From assembly GCA_005408345.1 (NCBI GenBank), contig SEMN01000337.1:62001-126000 (forward strand): a stretch of DNA of 64,000 nucleotides, written 5' to 3'. The stretch comes from Macquaria australasica. Taxonomy: Eukaryota; Chordata; Actinopteri; Centrarchiformes; Percichthyidae. A program made the position numbers and the translations under genes. The notes beneath the pieces were generated by a model, which had not been told where the DNA came from, did no database searches, and saw only the letters and a program-made list of their open reading frames with translations. Every line of letters starts with the position of its first letter. Position 1 is the stretch's first letter. Positions 33,273-44,127 of the stretch are shown here, in pieces.

Positions 33273-33767
33273 TACCTTGCGAGGCAGCTGGATTCATGAG
33301 ATCACACAAGAATCCATCTTGCCAGGCTTCAAGTTATGCGCTTGTGACTGAACCACAGTGGTTCGGACCAATCAGCGTCCTATGAAGAACTTCTGGCAGT
33401 TACGGATGTGGTTTAGGTGTGACAGCAGCGACAAGCAACTGTTAGTTCTTTAACAACAATGGCGGCTCCTAAAGAGGTTAGTGTAGATGCTGCTATAGCA
33501 TCAGTTATATCAAAACTGGAGAGTGTTTCCTCACTGAAAGAAGAGCTCACTGAAGAAAAGATGTTTCCTCTTCGGCGCTCTCCTACTTCGTCATATGGTC
33601 CGTTGATCTGATCGGTTGAAGTTAGCCCGTGATAGATGGTGACAGATAGATGGTTCGTCCAATCACCTGCCAAGTATTTTTTGAAAGTGCCTGCCCTTTT
33701 CCAAACAGTTTCCAAGGACGACACTTCAAATGGTTCTGTGTAACAAACCATGTGGCGCGTCAGGTCA
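33273..33767 (+). mobile_element. Non-autonomous element with RecQ-helicase-like ORF fragment (copy 1)
   Basis: An ATG at 33459 opens a 50-codon frame ending at 33611. It begins MAAPKEVSVDAAIASVISKL and continues ESVSSLKEEL, and it aligns with the frame of copy 2 at 59.4 kb before diverging. In copy 2 the homologous frame goes on into motifs like those at the start of RecQ-type helicases. Here that part is deleted and scrambled. Flanks cttgcgaggcagctggattc on the left and caaacagtttccaagga on the right are shared with copy 2. A possible target duplication is caaagccact (33263-33272) against cagagccact (33768-33777). A related protein family seems to be widespread in fish repeats, but I cannot name the transposon superfamily. 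Confidence 0.6.
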
Positions 33768-33779
33768 CAGAGCCACTAG

Positions 33780-34886
33780 CATGACTAAAAGTGAACAGAA
33801 CATGCATCAGTCCCACTATAAATTCATCAACTCTAGTTTTACTGTTGACCACCTCTCATAGAAAAGAGAAGTAAATGAGCTGACCTTTAACTCCCGCTGC
33901 CCTTAGTGTCTGAAGAAATGTTGTCATCTTGTTGTGTGATGAGGCTCTTCAGTCACCAAACTCTGAATGTCTTCACCATCAGATCACACAACAAAGCACT
34001 GTGTGCCAGGATTCAGACTGACACACATTTGGATCTGGCCTGCATACAAATGAAGGTTGGAAATTCATTCCGGCCCTTCTGGCTGCAATTAGTGGTAATC
34101 TGTAAGTCTTAGTTGCCACACAGAGCACGCTATAGCTGTAGCCTGCTGCATATCAAACAGCTGCAGCTCTCGCTTGCTCATACACTGATACCAGGCAGCC
34201 GAGAGCTCAGAGGTTGGCCTTAAAACAGAGCAAAAAAACAGAAGGAAGGTTGATGCTGGAGGCTGATGGTCTCACAGCAGAGGATGTGATGTGTGCACAA
34301 AGTGAACACACTCTAACAAGTTAGCAGATTGTTTCTCATCTTTAGAGCTAAGAAATTCAACTTTAAACTTTTTACAAATCCACTTGCAGTTGATGAGAGA
34401 ATGCCAGGACGTTTCCAGGTGAAGCTGAGTGAATTACAGCACAAAGAGCTCACAGAGCTCAGAGTTTGTGAATCTGATCAGGGTGGGTGTGTTTGCTCAT
34501 TTCAACTCAGGATATTCAGAAGCACAGACCGCTCAGTGCAGGCGTGAACAAATATGGTCTGTGATGAAGACAAATCTCCTTGTCTTAGGCTTTGGTCCAG
34601 TTCTCTACCCTTAACCTTTTCCCTCAGTTTGGAGTCGCTTTTCTTATTTTAAGTGTTAACAGTGGATCACATCCAGTTTAATGTTAAATTACCACTCTCT
34701 TCATCTATTCTTTGAGCTATTAGCACTTAGCCTTGGCCAGGAAATTGTGAATGTTTCTTTCGGTGATCTTTCTAAAAGGTTTCTAAAATCCGAAACATGT
34801 TCTGGGGAATTTATGCCCATATATTCAAAGCTAAATGTGTTTCCCGTACTACAACCTGTGACCATGAGGCTTTGACAGCACCTTTG
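33780..34886. other. Noncoding DNA, no gene seen
   Basis: No exon or repeat recognised. Short frames only. Confidence 0.4.
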
Positions 34887-34920
34887 CATTCAACCACAAG
34901 CTAAGACTTGTGGTTGAATG
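34887..34920. repeat. Perfect 14-bp hairpin, first of a pair
   Basis: cattcaaccacaag (34887-34900), loop ctaaga, cttgtggttgaatg (34907-34920). Confidence 0.92.
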
Positions 34921-34926
34921 TTAATA

Positions 34927-34958
34927 GTCCTAATCTCATAGAGGTATGAGATTAGGAC
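34927..34958. repeat. Perfect 14-bp hairpin, second of a pair
   Basis: gtcctaatctcata (34927-34940), loop gagg, tatgagattaggac (34945-34958). It starts six bases after the first hairpin ends, and the arm sequences of the two are unrelated. Confidence 0.92.
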
Positions 34959-35241
34959 AGTAGTGACCCAGCAGAAGACCAAGAGGTCTGCCTGGGTCAA
35001 ACCTGCTGCTCTTAATGCTGGTGTAAGCAGAGATAGAAGAGGATGAACAGGTAATACTGTAACACAGAGAAGTTCAGGATGGAGGGCTGAAACAGGCCGA
35101 CAGAGAGAGAGGAAGAGCAGAATTTGAGCAAGAGACTATGAGATAACGGCTCAGGTTAGAAGATTATAAAAGATTTTTTCCAGTGAAGAAGAGATAACCT
35201 GCTAGCTGTTGGACTCATAACGTAACTGCAGCCATGTGCCT

Positions 35242-35245
<4 letters not shown>
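34959..35245. other. Noncoding DNA, no gene seen
   Basis: Purine-rich and AT-rich stretches only. Confidence 0.4.

Positions 35246-35318
<73 letters not shown>
35246..35318. repeat. (CT)n-(CA)n compound microsatellite
   Basis: About 16 CT units running into about 20 CA units. Confidence 0.97.
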
Positions 35319-35322
<4 letters not shown>

Positions 35323-35585
35323 GTCCTGATGTGTTATTTCTCGTGTGTGTGTGTTAAATGTTGCCAATACGTCAGTTAGGCCGTGCCTGGGAAAAGCTGC
35401 TACCACAGAGAATGAGAGAGAGAGAGAGACTGACAGGGACAGCATGCTCTGTCTTTTTCCTAGAGTGACCTCGCCCTGCTGAGGGCTCCAAAATAAAACA
35501 AAAAAAATGTAGGTTTCCATGTGGGGAAAATTCCCAGGATCGTGTCAATTTGTCAGCAGCTGCTGTGAAAACATAAACATTTGGG

Positions 35586-35587
<2 letters not shown>

Positions 35588-35628
<41 letters not shown>
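35588..35628. repeat. (GA)n microsatellite
   Basis: About 20 GA units, in the opposite sense to the CT array 270 bp upstream, so the two can pair as inverted arms. Confidence 0.97.
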
Positions 35629-35629
<1 letters not shown>

Positions 35630-35879
35630 CTGAAAATGTGTGTCACAGTCGGTGTGTGTGTGTATGTGTGAATGTGAATGACGATATCTGTTTGTTTGTT
35701 GTATCCAGGGAGCTGCCAGTGTTTAAAGGACAACTCAGTTCTTTTTGTTTAGTTTTAGGTGTTATTTTCATAGCTTTGGCCACTGTAATTTGCAATTGTT
35801 GAAATCTGGACACCGACCACAGTTTAAAAACAGACAAAAGAACACATGCAATCAGACAACCAGCTAGCCAGAGCAAGTA

Positions 35880-36560
35880 TCCTGACCAGGGGTGTCCCCG
35901 ACTAAGAATGTGCATAGTCGAATGTGATTGGTCAAGTCTTGCCTATTGTCGAATCATGTTTTTTTTTTTTTTCCTACCATTTTTAATAATCGCAGCAGTC
36001 TCAGAACAGATGAGACATACTTCTGCCCGTCAGAAGAATGAACATATAAGAGTCCGTCCATTCTTGATTAAAAGCTCTGTTTCGCTGTCTACTTTTCTCT
36101 TTTTAGAGCAGCATGCCACATGAAACTACTTTTCTCTCCGACCGGTGTCTCTCGTCTTGTCTGTGTCTCACTCACTGACTCAGATTTGATTGGCTGAGTA
36201 GCATCACGTGAGATGATTTACAACACATGCAACTGGTCTGTGAATTTTCTGGGCCGCTAAACCAGAAAAGCTGCGCCGGTTAAAATAGAAATGGTCCTTC
36301 AAAATTAAATAATTCTCAATAATTTATTGGTTATAAGTCCGGGTCCGGATAGGATGACATCGGCCTATTAGTGACCTTGGTTATATATCATGATTTATTG
36401 GGAGAAACCAATCAATTCTGTGTAAAAATCAGACATTCAGCATCCCCATTTGCTCCTTAGATCGAATCCTAATCCTGACATTTACACTCAGTAGTCTATC
36501 ACCAAATTAGAATTAAAATGAGTGTGCTCGAGCATCAGTGTTGGACAGTAAGAGCATTAC
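35880..36560. other. Noncoding DNA, possible old DNA element
   Basis: Phrases such as 'ggggtgtccccgactaagaa' and 'gggtccggataggatgacat' have the look of a degraded hAT-like element, with a poly-T run at 35959. No second copy was found in the window. Confidence 0.25.
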
Positions 36561-36587
36561 ATTACGCATTCCAGTAACGTGTCCTGA

Positions 36588-36797
36588 ACGGCTCTGGCTC
36601 AGGAGGTAGACCAGGTCCTCCATTAATCACAGGGTTGATGGTTTGATTCTCAGCTCCTCCTGTCTGCACGTCGACGTGTCTTTGAGCAATATACTGAACC
36701 CCAAGTTATTTTTGAAGGGCAGGCCAGCGCCTTGGATGAGCTAAAACGCTTTGTCCGTTATAGTAGAAAAAGGCTAAATAAATGCAGTCCACTTACA
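36588..36797 (+). mobile_element. tRNA-derived SINE (V-SINE-like), sense copy
   Basis: Starts with 'ggctctggctcaggaggtag' (A-box region), then ggtttgattct at 36640-36650, a B box with one change from GGTTCGA. The body has 'cgacgtgtctttgagcaata' and 'ctgaaccccaag', and the 3' part 'gtagaaaaaggctaaataaatgc' resembles a LINE-derived tail. The antisense copy at 9.1 kb shares the head and body. It is diverged and probably no longer transcribed. Confidence 0.8.
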
Positions 36798-37440
36798 GTA
36801 ATATGATTAATTTTATCAGTAACAATAAGTGTGAGGGCTTACAGTTTGAAATTCAATAATTACATTACAGTTACTAATCCCAGTAATGCTAATAACAGAG
36901 TGTGAGAGTGGCACAGCAAAATTCATTTGTGTGATGGTGTGACTACTTGCAGGGTTTGTGAGCTACTGTGGATGGTGAGCTAACCAGTAGCATCCTTGCT
37001 AACTGGTAACATGCTAGCACTGGCCAACAATAATAGATCGCTGAGCCAAGTGCCACTTAACAAGCCAGCTAACCGGTCAATCCTATTGGTCAAGTTCACT
37101 CAGGTTGAAGTGTAAGTGAAAGCTCTGTCAAAGCTCTGTGCAGATTTACTTTGCCTCAGCAAGTGAATCCACTTATTCCAGCAAATCCACTGAAATGAAT
37201 CTATGTCAGTACGACATTTTGCTGTTATAATTGCACCCTTAGTATGACTTTTAAGGAGGTGGGCTTGTTTGCTGTCCTTCTGCTTCTGCTGAGGAGGAGA
37301 AACACACCTTCCAATAAATGCAAAAATGAGTACTTGATTACATGTTTCATATTACACATCCCCAGACCTCAGCAACAAACACTGAGTGAAATGTTCAGTA
37401 TGTGAATAAAGGTAAGAAAACTAAATTTAAAAAAATCCTT
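36798..37440. other. Noncoding DNA, no gene seen
   Basis: Contains several 'gctaac' and 'tgctagc' motifs near 36975-37080 that recall the dispersed repeat family, but the order is scrambled. Confidence 0.35.
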
Positions 37441-37443
37441 AAG

Positions 37444-37464
37444 GTGTGTGTGTGTGTGTGTGTA

Positions 37465-37494
<30 letters not shown>
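37444..37494. repeat. (GT)n-(GA)n microsatellite
   Basis: GT array with one TATG interruption and a short GA tail. Shorter GT runs follow at about 37648-37696. Confidence 0.95.
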
Positions 37495-37495
<1 letters not shown>

Positions 37496-37699
37496 AACTT
37501 CTGGCCTCAGGAACATTTGGTGCCCTTCAAACTCACAGAAAGTTACTTAAAAAAAGCATCTGTGCAGTTTGTAACAACACACATTGTTTATTTCTGATTT
37601 TGCGTAATTCAGCTCTGTTCTGAGTCCTTGTGTAAAGAGTAAATCAGTGTGTGTGTGTGTGTTTGTCTTGTGTGTCTCCACGTGTGTGTGTGTGTGTCC

Positions 37700-38718
37700 A
37701 TGTGCGTGCAGAAAGATCTTCACATTCCTCTTTGACAACATCATTAGCAGCCCGGCCGACCTGGCAGGGAGGGACGGGGCTGGGCGAGACACTGCACACA
37801 CACACACACAGAGAGAGAGAGAGCCATGTTTCCACCGTAGGGACAAAACAGAAGATGGGAAGCTCTCTCTGTGCATGAAACAGACACACTGAACTCACCT
37901 TTGACCTTTTATATCAGACTATGGATTGTGGGTAAATGCCAGGTTGTCGCTGTTCTATACCTGGACCTGGACCTGCAACTGTGCTTTCTTAAACACATTA
38001 CTCATACTATATATACAGAACTGGAGAAACCGAAATGGATTTGAAAAGAGGGCGAAGCTGCACTTTAACATGTCTGTGTTTTACTTTTCTCTGTGGTAGC
38101 TGAACCATCCATCGATCCATCCATTCATGCTCTTTATTCTTTAATGTTTGGTCTTTCAGATGGAGTTGAAGGCCTTCTGTATGAATTCTTTGTCTACAGT
38201 ACATCATGTTCTATCTAAAAGAATGTTGCGTCTTAGCCTTTATCACATTTTCTCTTTTACAATATGCCTTCTTTTCTGCCTCAGCCATGCATAAAAACTA
38301 TTTTGCATTGCTTTTCCTTTAAATTCTAGTGTTTCCACTCAGGGTTTTTATGTGCAAATTGAAAATGTGCATAAAAAAACAGGCAGATAGAAACATAGGT
38401 CCAGTTTTATTCTAAAAAAGGTTAAAAATCCTGAAAATCTCTCTCTGACTGTCATTTTACCTAAATGTCTCTTCCCTCCTGCTCCTTCTCTTTACCTCTC
38501 TTTTTAAATTTTCCCTTCATCTGTCTGTCCACTTCATCTTTGAAAAGAAAAAAAAAAATGCTGTTTCCCTTCATCCATCATGTCTTTCTCTCTGCCTCTT
38601 CTTGAGTCACAAGCCTCTCGCTCATTACTTCCAACAAAGTCTTATACTGGAAACAGTAATAAGGCTCTCTACTGGTTTTTCAGCTCCTAACATTATTAGA
38701 GCCAGAGGGAGGGTGATT

Positions 38719-38720
<2 letters not shown>
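37700..38720. other. Noncoding DNA, no gene seen
   Basis: The non-repeat stretch 37711-37790 keeps open frames on both strands, but no acceptable donor site bounds it (see the rejected items). Confidence 0.35.

Positions 38721-38800
<80 letters not shown>
38721..38800. repeat. (CA)n microsatellite, about 40 units
   Basis: Uninterrupted CA array. Confidence 0.99.
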
Positions 38801-38802
<2 letters not shown>

Positions 38803-39061
38803 ATCTAACCCAAGCTACTATGGCTGCTGTGTATATGTAATCATTAATGAGCAGCAGTATAGTATTATAGATATTAGGTGCCAGATTTATAGCGCTTTAT
38901 AGAACTGTGGGAAGTCCAGTCGTAAAACACACGAAGACACAGAAACACTCACTTCATTCAGTTAATGCAAACCAGACTAGTTTGCAGAAATCACATGCTT
39001 TTTCCCCTTTTTTCGTATGTGAAGGCTAAACATTCAACAGATGACGGAAGATATTAAGTAA

Positions 39062-39310
39062 CTACACGGGCAAAAGTATGTGGACACCTTAACATTACAC
39101 ATGTATGTGATAACTGAACATCTCATTCCAAACCTTGGGCATTAATTTGCTTCTATAACAGCCTCCACTCTCCTCCACTCGCACTGGTTTCAGTCTTTCC
39201 ACCAGATGTTGGAATCTGGCTGCAGGCATTTCTCCCGTTCAGACACAAGAGCATCAGTGAGGTCCAACACTGATGTTGGATTATAAGGCCTGGCTTGCAA
39301 TCAGCGTGTT
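39062..39310 (-). pseudogene. Tc1-like transposon 3' end with transposase C-terminal remnant
   Basis: The left edge on the plus strand, cgggcaaaagtatgtggaca, is a recognisable Tc1-like terminal inverted repeat of fish. On the minus strand the adjoining sequence gives CWTSLMLLCLNGRN and, further on, GEWRLL followed by a stop, which fits the C-terminal end of this transposase subfamily. The rest of the element is missing and there are frame breaks. A different fragment of the same subfamily lies at 53.2-53.4 kb. It is not functional. Confidence 0.75.
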
Positions 39311-40430
39311 ATACTACTTTTGGTGAAGTACATAGAAGTGCTGTCAAAGCGTCATGGGAGACTGTAGTTGTTGAATTCTAACAAAATTATTGGTCCTTTA
39401 TATTTGTTAAACGCTCTATTTCAACGCTCTATTGTATTGTTGTAACTGCTTAACATACGGTGACCAGACGTCCCGGTTTCAAGCTTGGTGTCCAGAGTCC
39501 CGACATATATCTGTAAAACACTAAAATGTCCTGGTTTTCACCACAATTAAAATAATAATTATAATATTATACTTGTTTTCAGCGCTTAGACATTTATCTT
39601 GTTCTGCCCCACTCATTCTTACCAAACCCACAAAAACACGTTATAAAAAAATAGACAATGCATCACACGTCTCGATTCAACACTGCTTTGCCTATGAAGC
39701 CTTTTGATTAACATGTACAGACAATGAGGCTTGCGGCTCTTTCTGACAGAACCAGTACCCAGCAACAAAAATGCTGCATTCATGTTGTTTGAAAGATGCA
39801 CTCGGTAGGCAAGCTAAGCACTGAAATAATTGTCCCCCATCCTGATGAAAACACATATGGTTTGTGTGTAGATGCGTGCATGAACGTGTAGGACACTTAA
39901 GGGTCCTGGTTTGGGGGTTTAAAAATATAGTCACCTTATCTTAACAGCCACTTTAGTTTAGAATAAGGACAGGAAGCAGAAACAGAAAGCTAGCACAACA
40001 AAAGCCATCCTGGAAGAGTGTGGGGCTTCAGATACGATTTTCTTTTCTAAGTAATTCACCTCCAAAATCTTGCCCAGTAAAATGAAGTATACTAAAAGAC
40101 AAAACATTTAGTGATTTGTGTTTTAACTATCAATGTTTTCACACACTCTTTGGTAATTTATCTGTTGCCACTCGTAAAACTAGAATGAATTCTTAATTCC
40201 TGAAGAGCTGAGTGTTTGCAGACACCAGTTTTTCACTTAACCAAAGCAATAAAAAAAGGACGGAGTAGAGAGACAGACCTCAGTGTCTTCATTTGATTAT
40301 TTTAAGATATGACATTTCTAAATAACATTTACAAAGAATTAACAGGCACCTAATTGACATTGAGGAAAAAGGGGGGAAGTAGAGCCCTAATAAGAAAAAT
40401 CCCAGTTTACAACACACACACACACACAAA
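39311..40430. other. Noncoding DNA, no gene seen
   Basis: No exon or repeat recognised. Confidence 0.4.
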
Positions 40431-40452
40431 CAGCAGAGTACAGGCGGGTCGT

Positions 40453-40542
40453 GATAATTAACCCTTATAATCAGGACTCGGTCCTTCTGTTATCACTGAG
40501 TAATTGCAGACTTCTAATCCTCATTTAGAGTAATTAATCATA
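40453..40542. promoter_or_regulatory. TAAT-rich segment, candidate homeodomain-binding element
   Basis: At least six TAAT cores occur in about 90 bp, including gtaattaatc and tgagtaattgcag, in otherwise complex, non-repetitive sequence. Dense TAAT cores are typical of homeodomain-bound conserved enhancers, but AT-rich DNA also yields them by chance. Confidence 0.2.
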
Positions 40543-40630
40543 TGTGAACACAGAGCTGCTGCCAATGATGACACATAATGAGAGCTCATTTAGCATTCGT
40601 AAAACAGAGCCAGTCATTTACACTTAAGTC

Positions 40631-40661
<31 letters not shown>

Positions 40662-41045
40662 CCACCACCACCATCATTCCCCTCCTCCTCATCATCATCC
40701 CCATCAATATTATCCTCATTGTTATCATCATTATCGTCATCATCACTATTGCCATCGTTGTTATTGGTATCATCATCATCACCAAATGAGGACAAGAGAG
40801 TTTATTGTCCACTTCTTCATCATCATATTATCATCATCATCATCATCATGGTTATCATTGTCATCTTCATCACCAACATCATCATGATCATTGTCATCCC
40901 AATCATCATAATGGTCATCGTCAAACCATCACTAATGTCACAATTATCATCACATCATCATCCTCTCTCTCACCGTCATCATCATCATCATCATTATCAC
41001 CATAACCATCATTATTGTCAACACTATCATGATTATTATTATCTC
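40631..41045. repeat. Degenerate (ATC)n tract
   Basis: About 400 bp built from ATC/TCA with ATT, CCT and ACC variants. It produces spurious Ser/His-rich (plus) and Asp-rich (minus) frames of 60-170 codons. Confidence 0.97.
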
Positions 41046-41672
41046 TATTTTGATTGGCTGTTCCATGAAATTAGCCGCAAATGTTAGAACAGCTTCACCC
41101 GAACTGTTCCCAAACTTTGTCCCGCCTCCGGACTAACGGACTAAGTAATTGCTTAGAAAGTACATTTCTGAACAATTCTTAATTGATATTGACAACTTGT
41201 GCATGATATCTGCAGGGTCTGCTGCTTTACATAGTAGCTATAACAATTATGGTCAGAATGCGCAATTAAATGTTCCCTTTACTTGAGCTGCTAACTGAGG
41301 ATCCTCACTACGTAAATGGATAAAAACCAAACTTTGCCCATCTAGCTTCGCAGATTATAACAAAATCCAAATTATTCAGTTTACGTATACAATGTGTGTG
41401 TTATGGGTAATTATCTGAGCAAAGTCCGAAGAACCACAAGTGGACTCTCTGGAAGAAAGTCTGCATGAGGCTCTTTGTGGACTTGATTAGACTGAATTCC
41501 AGGGAATTCGCCTGTTAAGTCTGAGTCTGCGAGTGCAGTGAAGTCCAGACATTTGGATTTAGTGTCTTGTGTTCTACGAGCATGTGCATCGATGCAGATG
41601 TACAATTTCTGCTGACTTCTCAGTTATCTACCATCAAACAGTGTGCTGCTCTAAGTAGTGTGTCAAAGAGAG

Positions 41673-41709
<37 letters not shown>

Positions 41710-42480
41710 ATAATATCAGATATGGATTATCTCTATGAGGAGGCCTGGCCACAGTCGTCGGCTGCCTCATCACTTATTAAAGAGCCTCGCTGTGGATCTC
41801 TGAGATGAAAGCCGACTACTTCAGAGACTCCACGGCAGCCGGCTCAGTCAATTCTTAGCCTCGATCAATAGAAAAGTTCTTCAACTTCTGACTCGAGTAC
41901 AATCCAGTAGGAACTATTGAGACTGAAGGAGTCAACAAAGCGCATGGTAAGACAACAGAAGAACATTTCGGGCCAGGGAGGAGCCTCGGTGCTCGTGTCC
42001 TGGGGTGAAAACTGGCCTGTGCTTCACTTTCACACTCCTCGTTTTATTCCTTCACTGCTCTTCTTGAATAATAAATAAATACAGAAATAATGTGGGCTGC
42101 CAGCTCCTCTTTACAAAAAACATTCATGCTGTCTGCAGATTGAAACTAAAACAGTGACCATGTGAATCTTTACAGGCACCCAAAGGATACAGCTTGTCTG
42201 GAACCTTCCTTTGAGCAGTGACCCCGTCACCTCCACTTTTTATTGACATCCAAAAGATGCTGCTTAACTATAACTGCGAACACCTACAAATTTTCACTGA
42301 CATCCAAAAGCTTCATCTGTGCCAACTTCTCTCCTCTTTAAGCCACCCTCGTTGTTTTGACCTCTGGTGGTCATCCTGCTGGGATCTGAACCAAAAGGGT
42401 CACCTTTAAGTGTATTATCAGCTGACCTGGGACAGTGTGGCACCCTCGGAGATTTGGACAAACTGGTTTAACTGACTGAC
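41046..42480. other. Noncoding DNA with one GT microsatellite
   Basis: (GT)n at 41675-41706. The phrase tgacatccaaaag occurs twice at about 42243 and 42298, with a related 'gcacccaaaggatacagctt' at 42177, suggesting a decayed local repeat of about 55-65 bp. No gene. Confidence 0.45.
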
Positions 42481-42529
42481 GTGAGGGAGGTGCTATTGTC
42501 AGACACAGCATCTAGTCTTTGCGTAAAAG

Positions 42530-42970
42530 AAGGGACTGCCACCAATGATTCGAGAGCAGCGCTTTTCACATTGTTCCTGCACTGGCTTCCAGTCAGTCTA
42601 AAGACAGATTTGAAGATCCCGATATGTGTCCTCAAATCAGATCAATGGAATCACATCATGGCTATCACATTTACAGACTCTTTCTTCTGGAGCTTTGGAC
42701 CAGAACTCTGAAATATTCTTCCTCTGGATCTGATGACAGAATCATTAACTTTAAAGGCTTTAAAGCTCAGACTAAAAACTTTTTATGGTCACCTTTTAAC
42801 CAGAATCTGTTATTTCAGTTGTGCTAAACTGTAAAATTGACTGGATTTTAAAATTGAACTTTTCCTGCTTCAAATGTATGCGTATTGGAATTTAAAGTTG
42901 TTTTCTCTTGATGTAAAGCACTCTAAGCTGCACTTCTCTAATAAAAGGTGTTAAATAAAGTTAATAGTTC
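42530..42970 (+). pseudogene. L2-like LINE 3' end (reverse transcriptase C-terminus and 3' UTR)
   Basis: The plus strand translates to LFLHWLPVSLKTDLKIPI, the conserved LHWLPV motif downstream of the L2 reverse transcriptase domain. After a frame change comes PELWNILPLDLMTESL and a Leu/Lys-rich end, the usual C-terminus. The 3' UTR holds 'tgtaaagcactctaagctgc' and 'taataaaaggtgttaaataa', the typical ending of fish L2 elements. Frameshifts and the missing 5' part make it dead. It is in the opposite orientation to the L2-like copy at 59-60 kb. Confidence 0.82.
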
Positions 42971-43965
42971 TTCTTTTTCTTTGTCTTAAACTTTAAAAAC
43001 TGGCACAAGGGAATGTGTAAAAAAAAAAAAAAGGAGACACATACATTTGCAGATGTTAAATTTACAAAACAGTGATGTAAAAACTCTGCTAGTCTCACTT
43101 CTTGCAGCCCTATCACACTCCAAACACACTCACACAATATACACAGAATACTACAGAAATCAGAAACTAATGTTCCTCTTCCCTGCGAGTGTAAGAGTCA
43201 TATGTGTGTGTCCTTTGCCACCAGTTATTTTCCTGGAAAAGAAGCCAGTTTACATTGACAGCCTGTACAGTAATAAGCTGCGTAAAATAAGACTATTTAA
43301 TCTGAATCACAGATTACTTCAGTTTATTAATGATCTCTTCAAGCCAAACGTATCTCTGATTTATAGTTTTAAATGGAGTAAAGGAGAATAAATGAGTCCT
43401 GTGTTGCCTGGTTTGTCTTTGTGGTGGAAACCAGGCATGAACAACAAACAGTTCAGCGACGCTGTAATCGAACCAGGTGCACCGGCTGTTCCTAAATTCA
43501 AACTCAGCCTAAGTTATAATGTAAGTGTGGACTGTAAGTGAGGATTTATGCATCACTATATCACAACAGGTTGCACCAAACAAACTCGTTACAACATAGA
43601 GATTAGTTGTCACTAAATATCTACATAACCACGATCTTTCCCTAACCATAAGGTTTTGCAGGTTTTGCAGGTTTTGCAGAATCAATTTCCAATGTCAACA
43701 TTCTTGTCTGGCAAAACATTTGGTATACAGCCTTAATGTTCTGTGCATAGAAAAGCTTCACGGTTTCTTTTGAAAGAATCTACCAGAATCCCACTTGAGA
43801 CTTTAATTCTTCAGTTTAAGAGTTGACGCAGCACTGCTGCAAACTAAAGCCTGAAGTGGCACCAGAGCCACAATGGAGCATTCAGCAACCCCAAGGTTAC
43901 AGATCAGAGCCATTATCTCACATGTAGAGGAGCAGAACCTCTGCATTAGCACTCTTTGACTCTCT
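42971..43965. other. Noncoding DNA, no gene seen
   Basis: Poly-A at about 43020-43033. Three tandem copies of a 10-bp unit, gcaggttttg, lie near 43655-43685. 'accacgatctttccctaacc' near 43629 recalls 23.9 and 57.2 kb. The frame at 43047-43391 has no known domain. Confidence 0.4.
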
Positions 43966-44090
43966 CTCACACACACACACACATGCACGCACACACACCA
44001 TCCACTCGCTTGATTCGATCCGCAGCAGGAACCTCTCCCACTTTTTGACTAATTGAATAAAAAACTCCTTTAGCCCACTGTTTGTCGATT

Positions 44091-44094
<4 letters not shown>

Positions 44095-44125
<31 letters not shown>
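44095..44125. repeat. (GT)n microsatellite
   Basis: About 15 units. CA runs of opposite sense lie at 43967-43997. Confidence 0.95.

Positions 44126-44127
<2 letters not shown>

Noticed and set aside
33459..33611. 50-codon frame beginning MAAPKEVSV as a small host gene
   Set aside because: The same start is found in the element at 59.4 kb with its ATG lost and a frameshift, and both lie between repeat ends, so it is a transposon-derived remnant.
37711..37790. Possible exon after a GT repeat ending in 'gcgtgcag'
   Set aside because: Open frames on both strands, but the acceptor follows a purine-mixed GT run rather than a pyrimidine tract, and no GT donor follows the block on the plus strand.
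40578..41087. 169-codon Ser/His/Ile-rich frame and Asp-rich frames opposite
   Set aside because: Direct translation of the degenerate ATC tract.
43440..43500. Possible Pol III promoter or tRNA-like sequence around 'gtaatcgaacc'
   Set aside because: Only a lone B-box-like string; no A box at suitable spacing and no cloverleaf.
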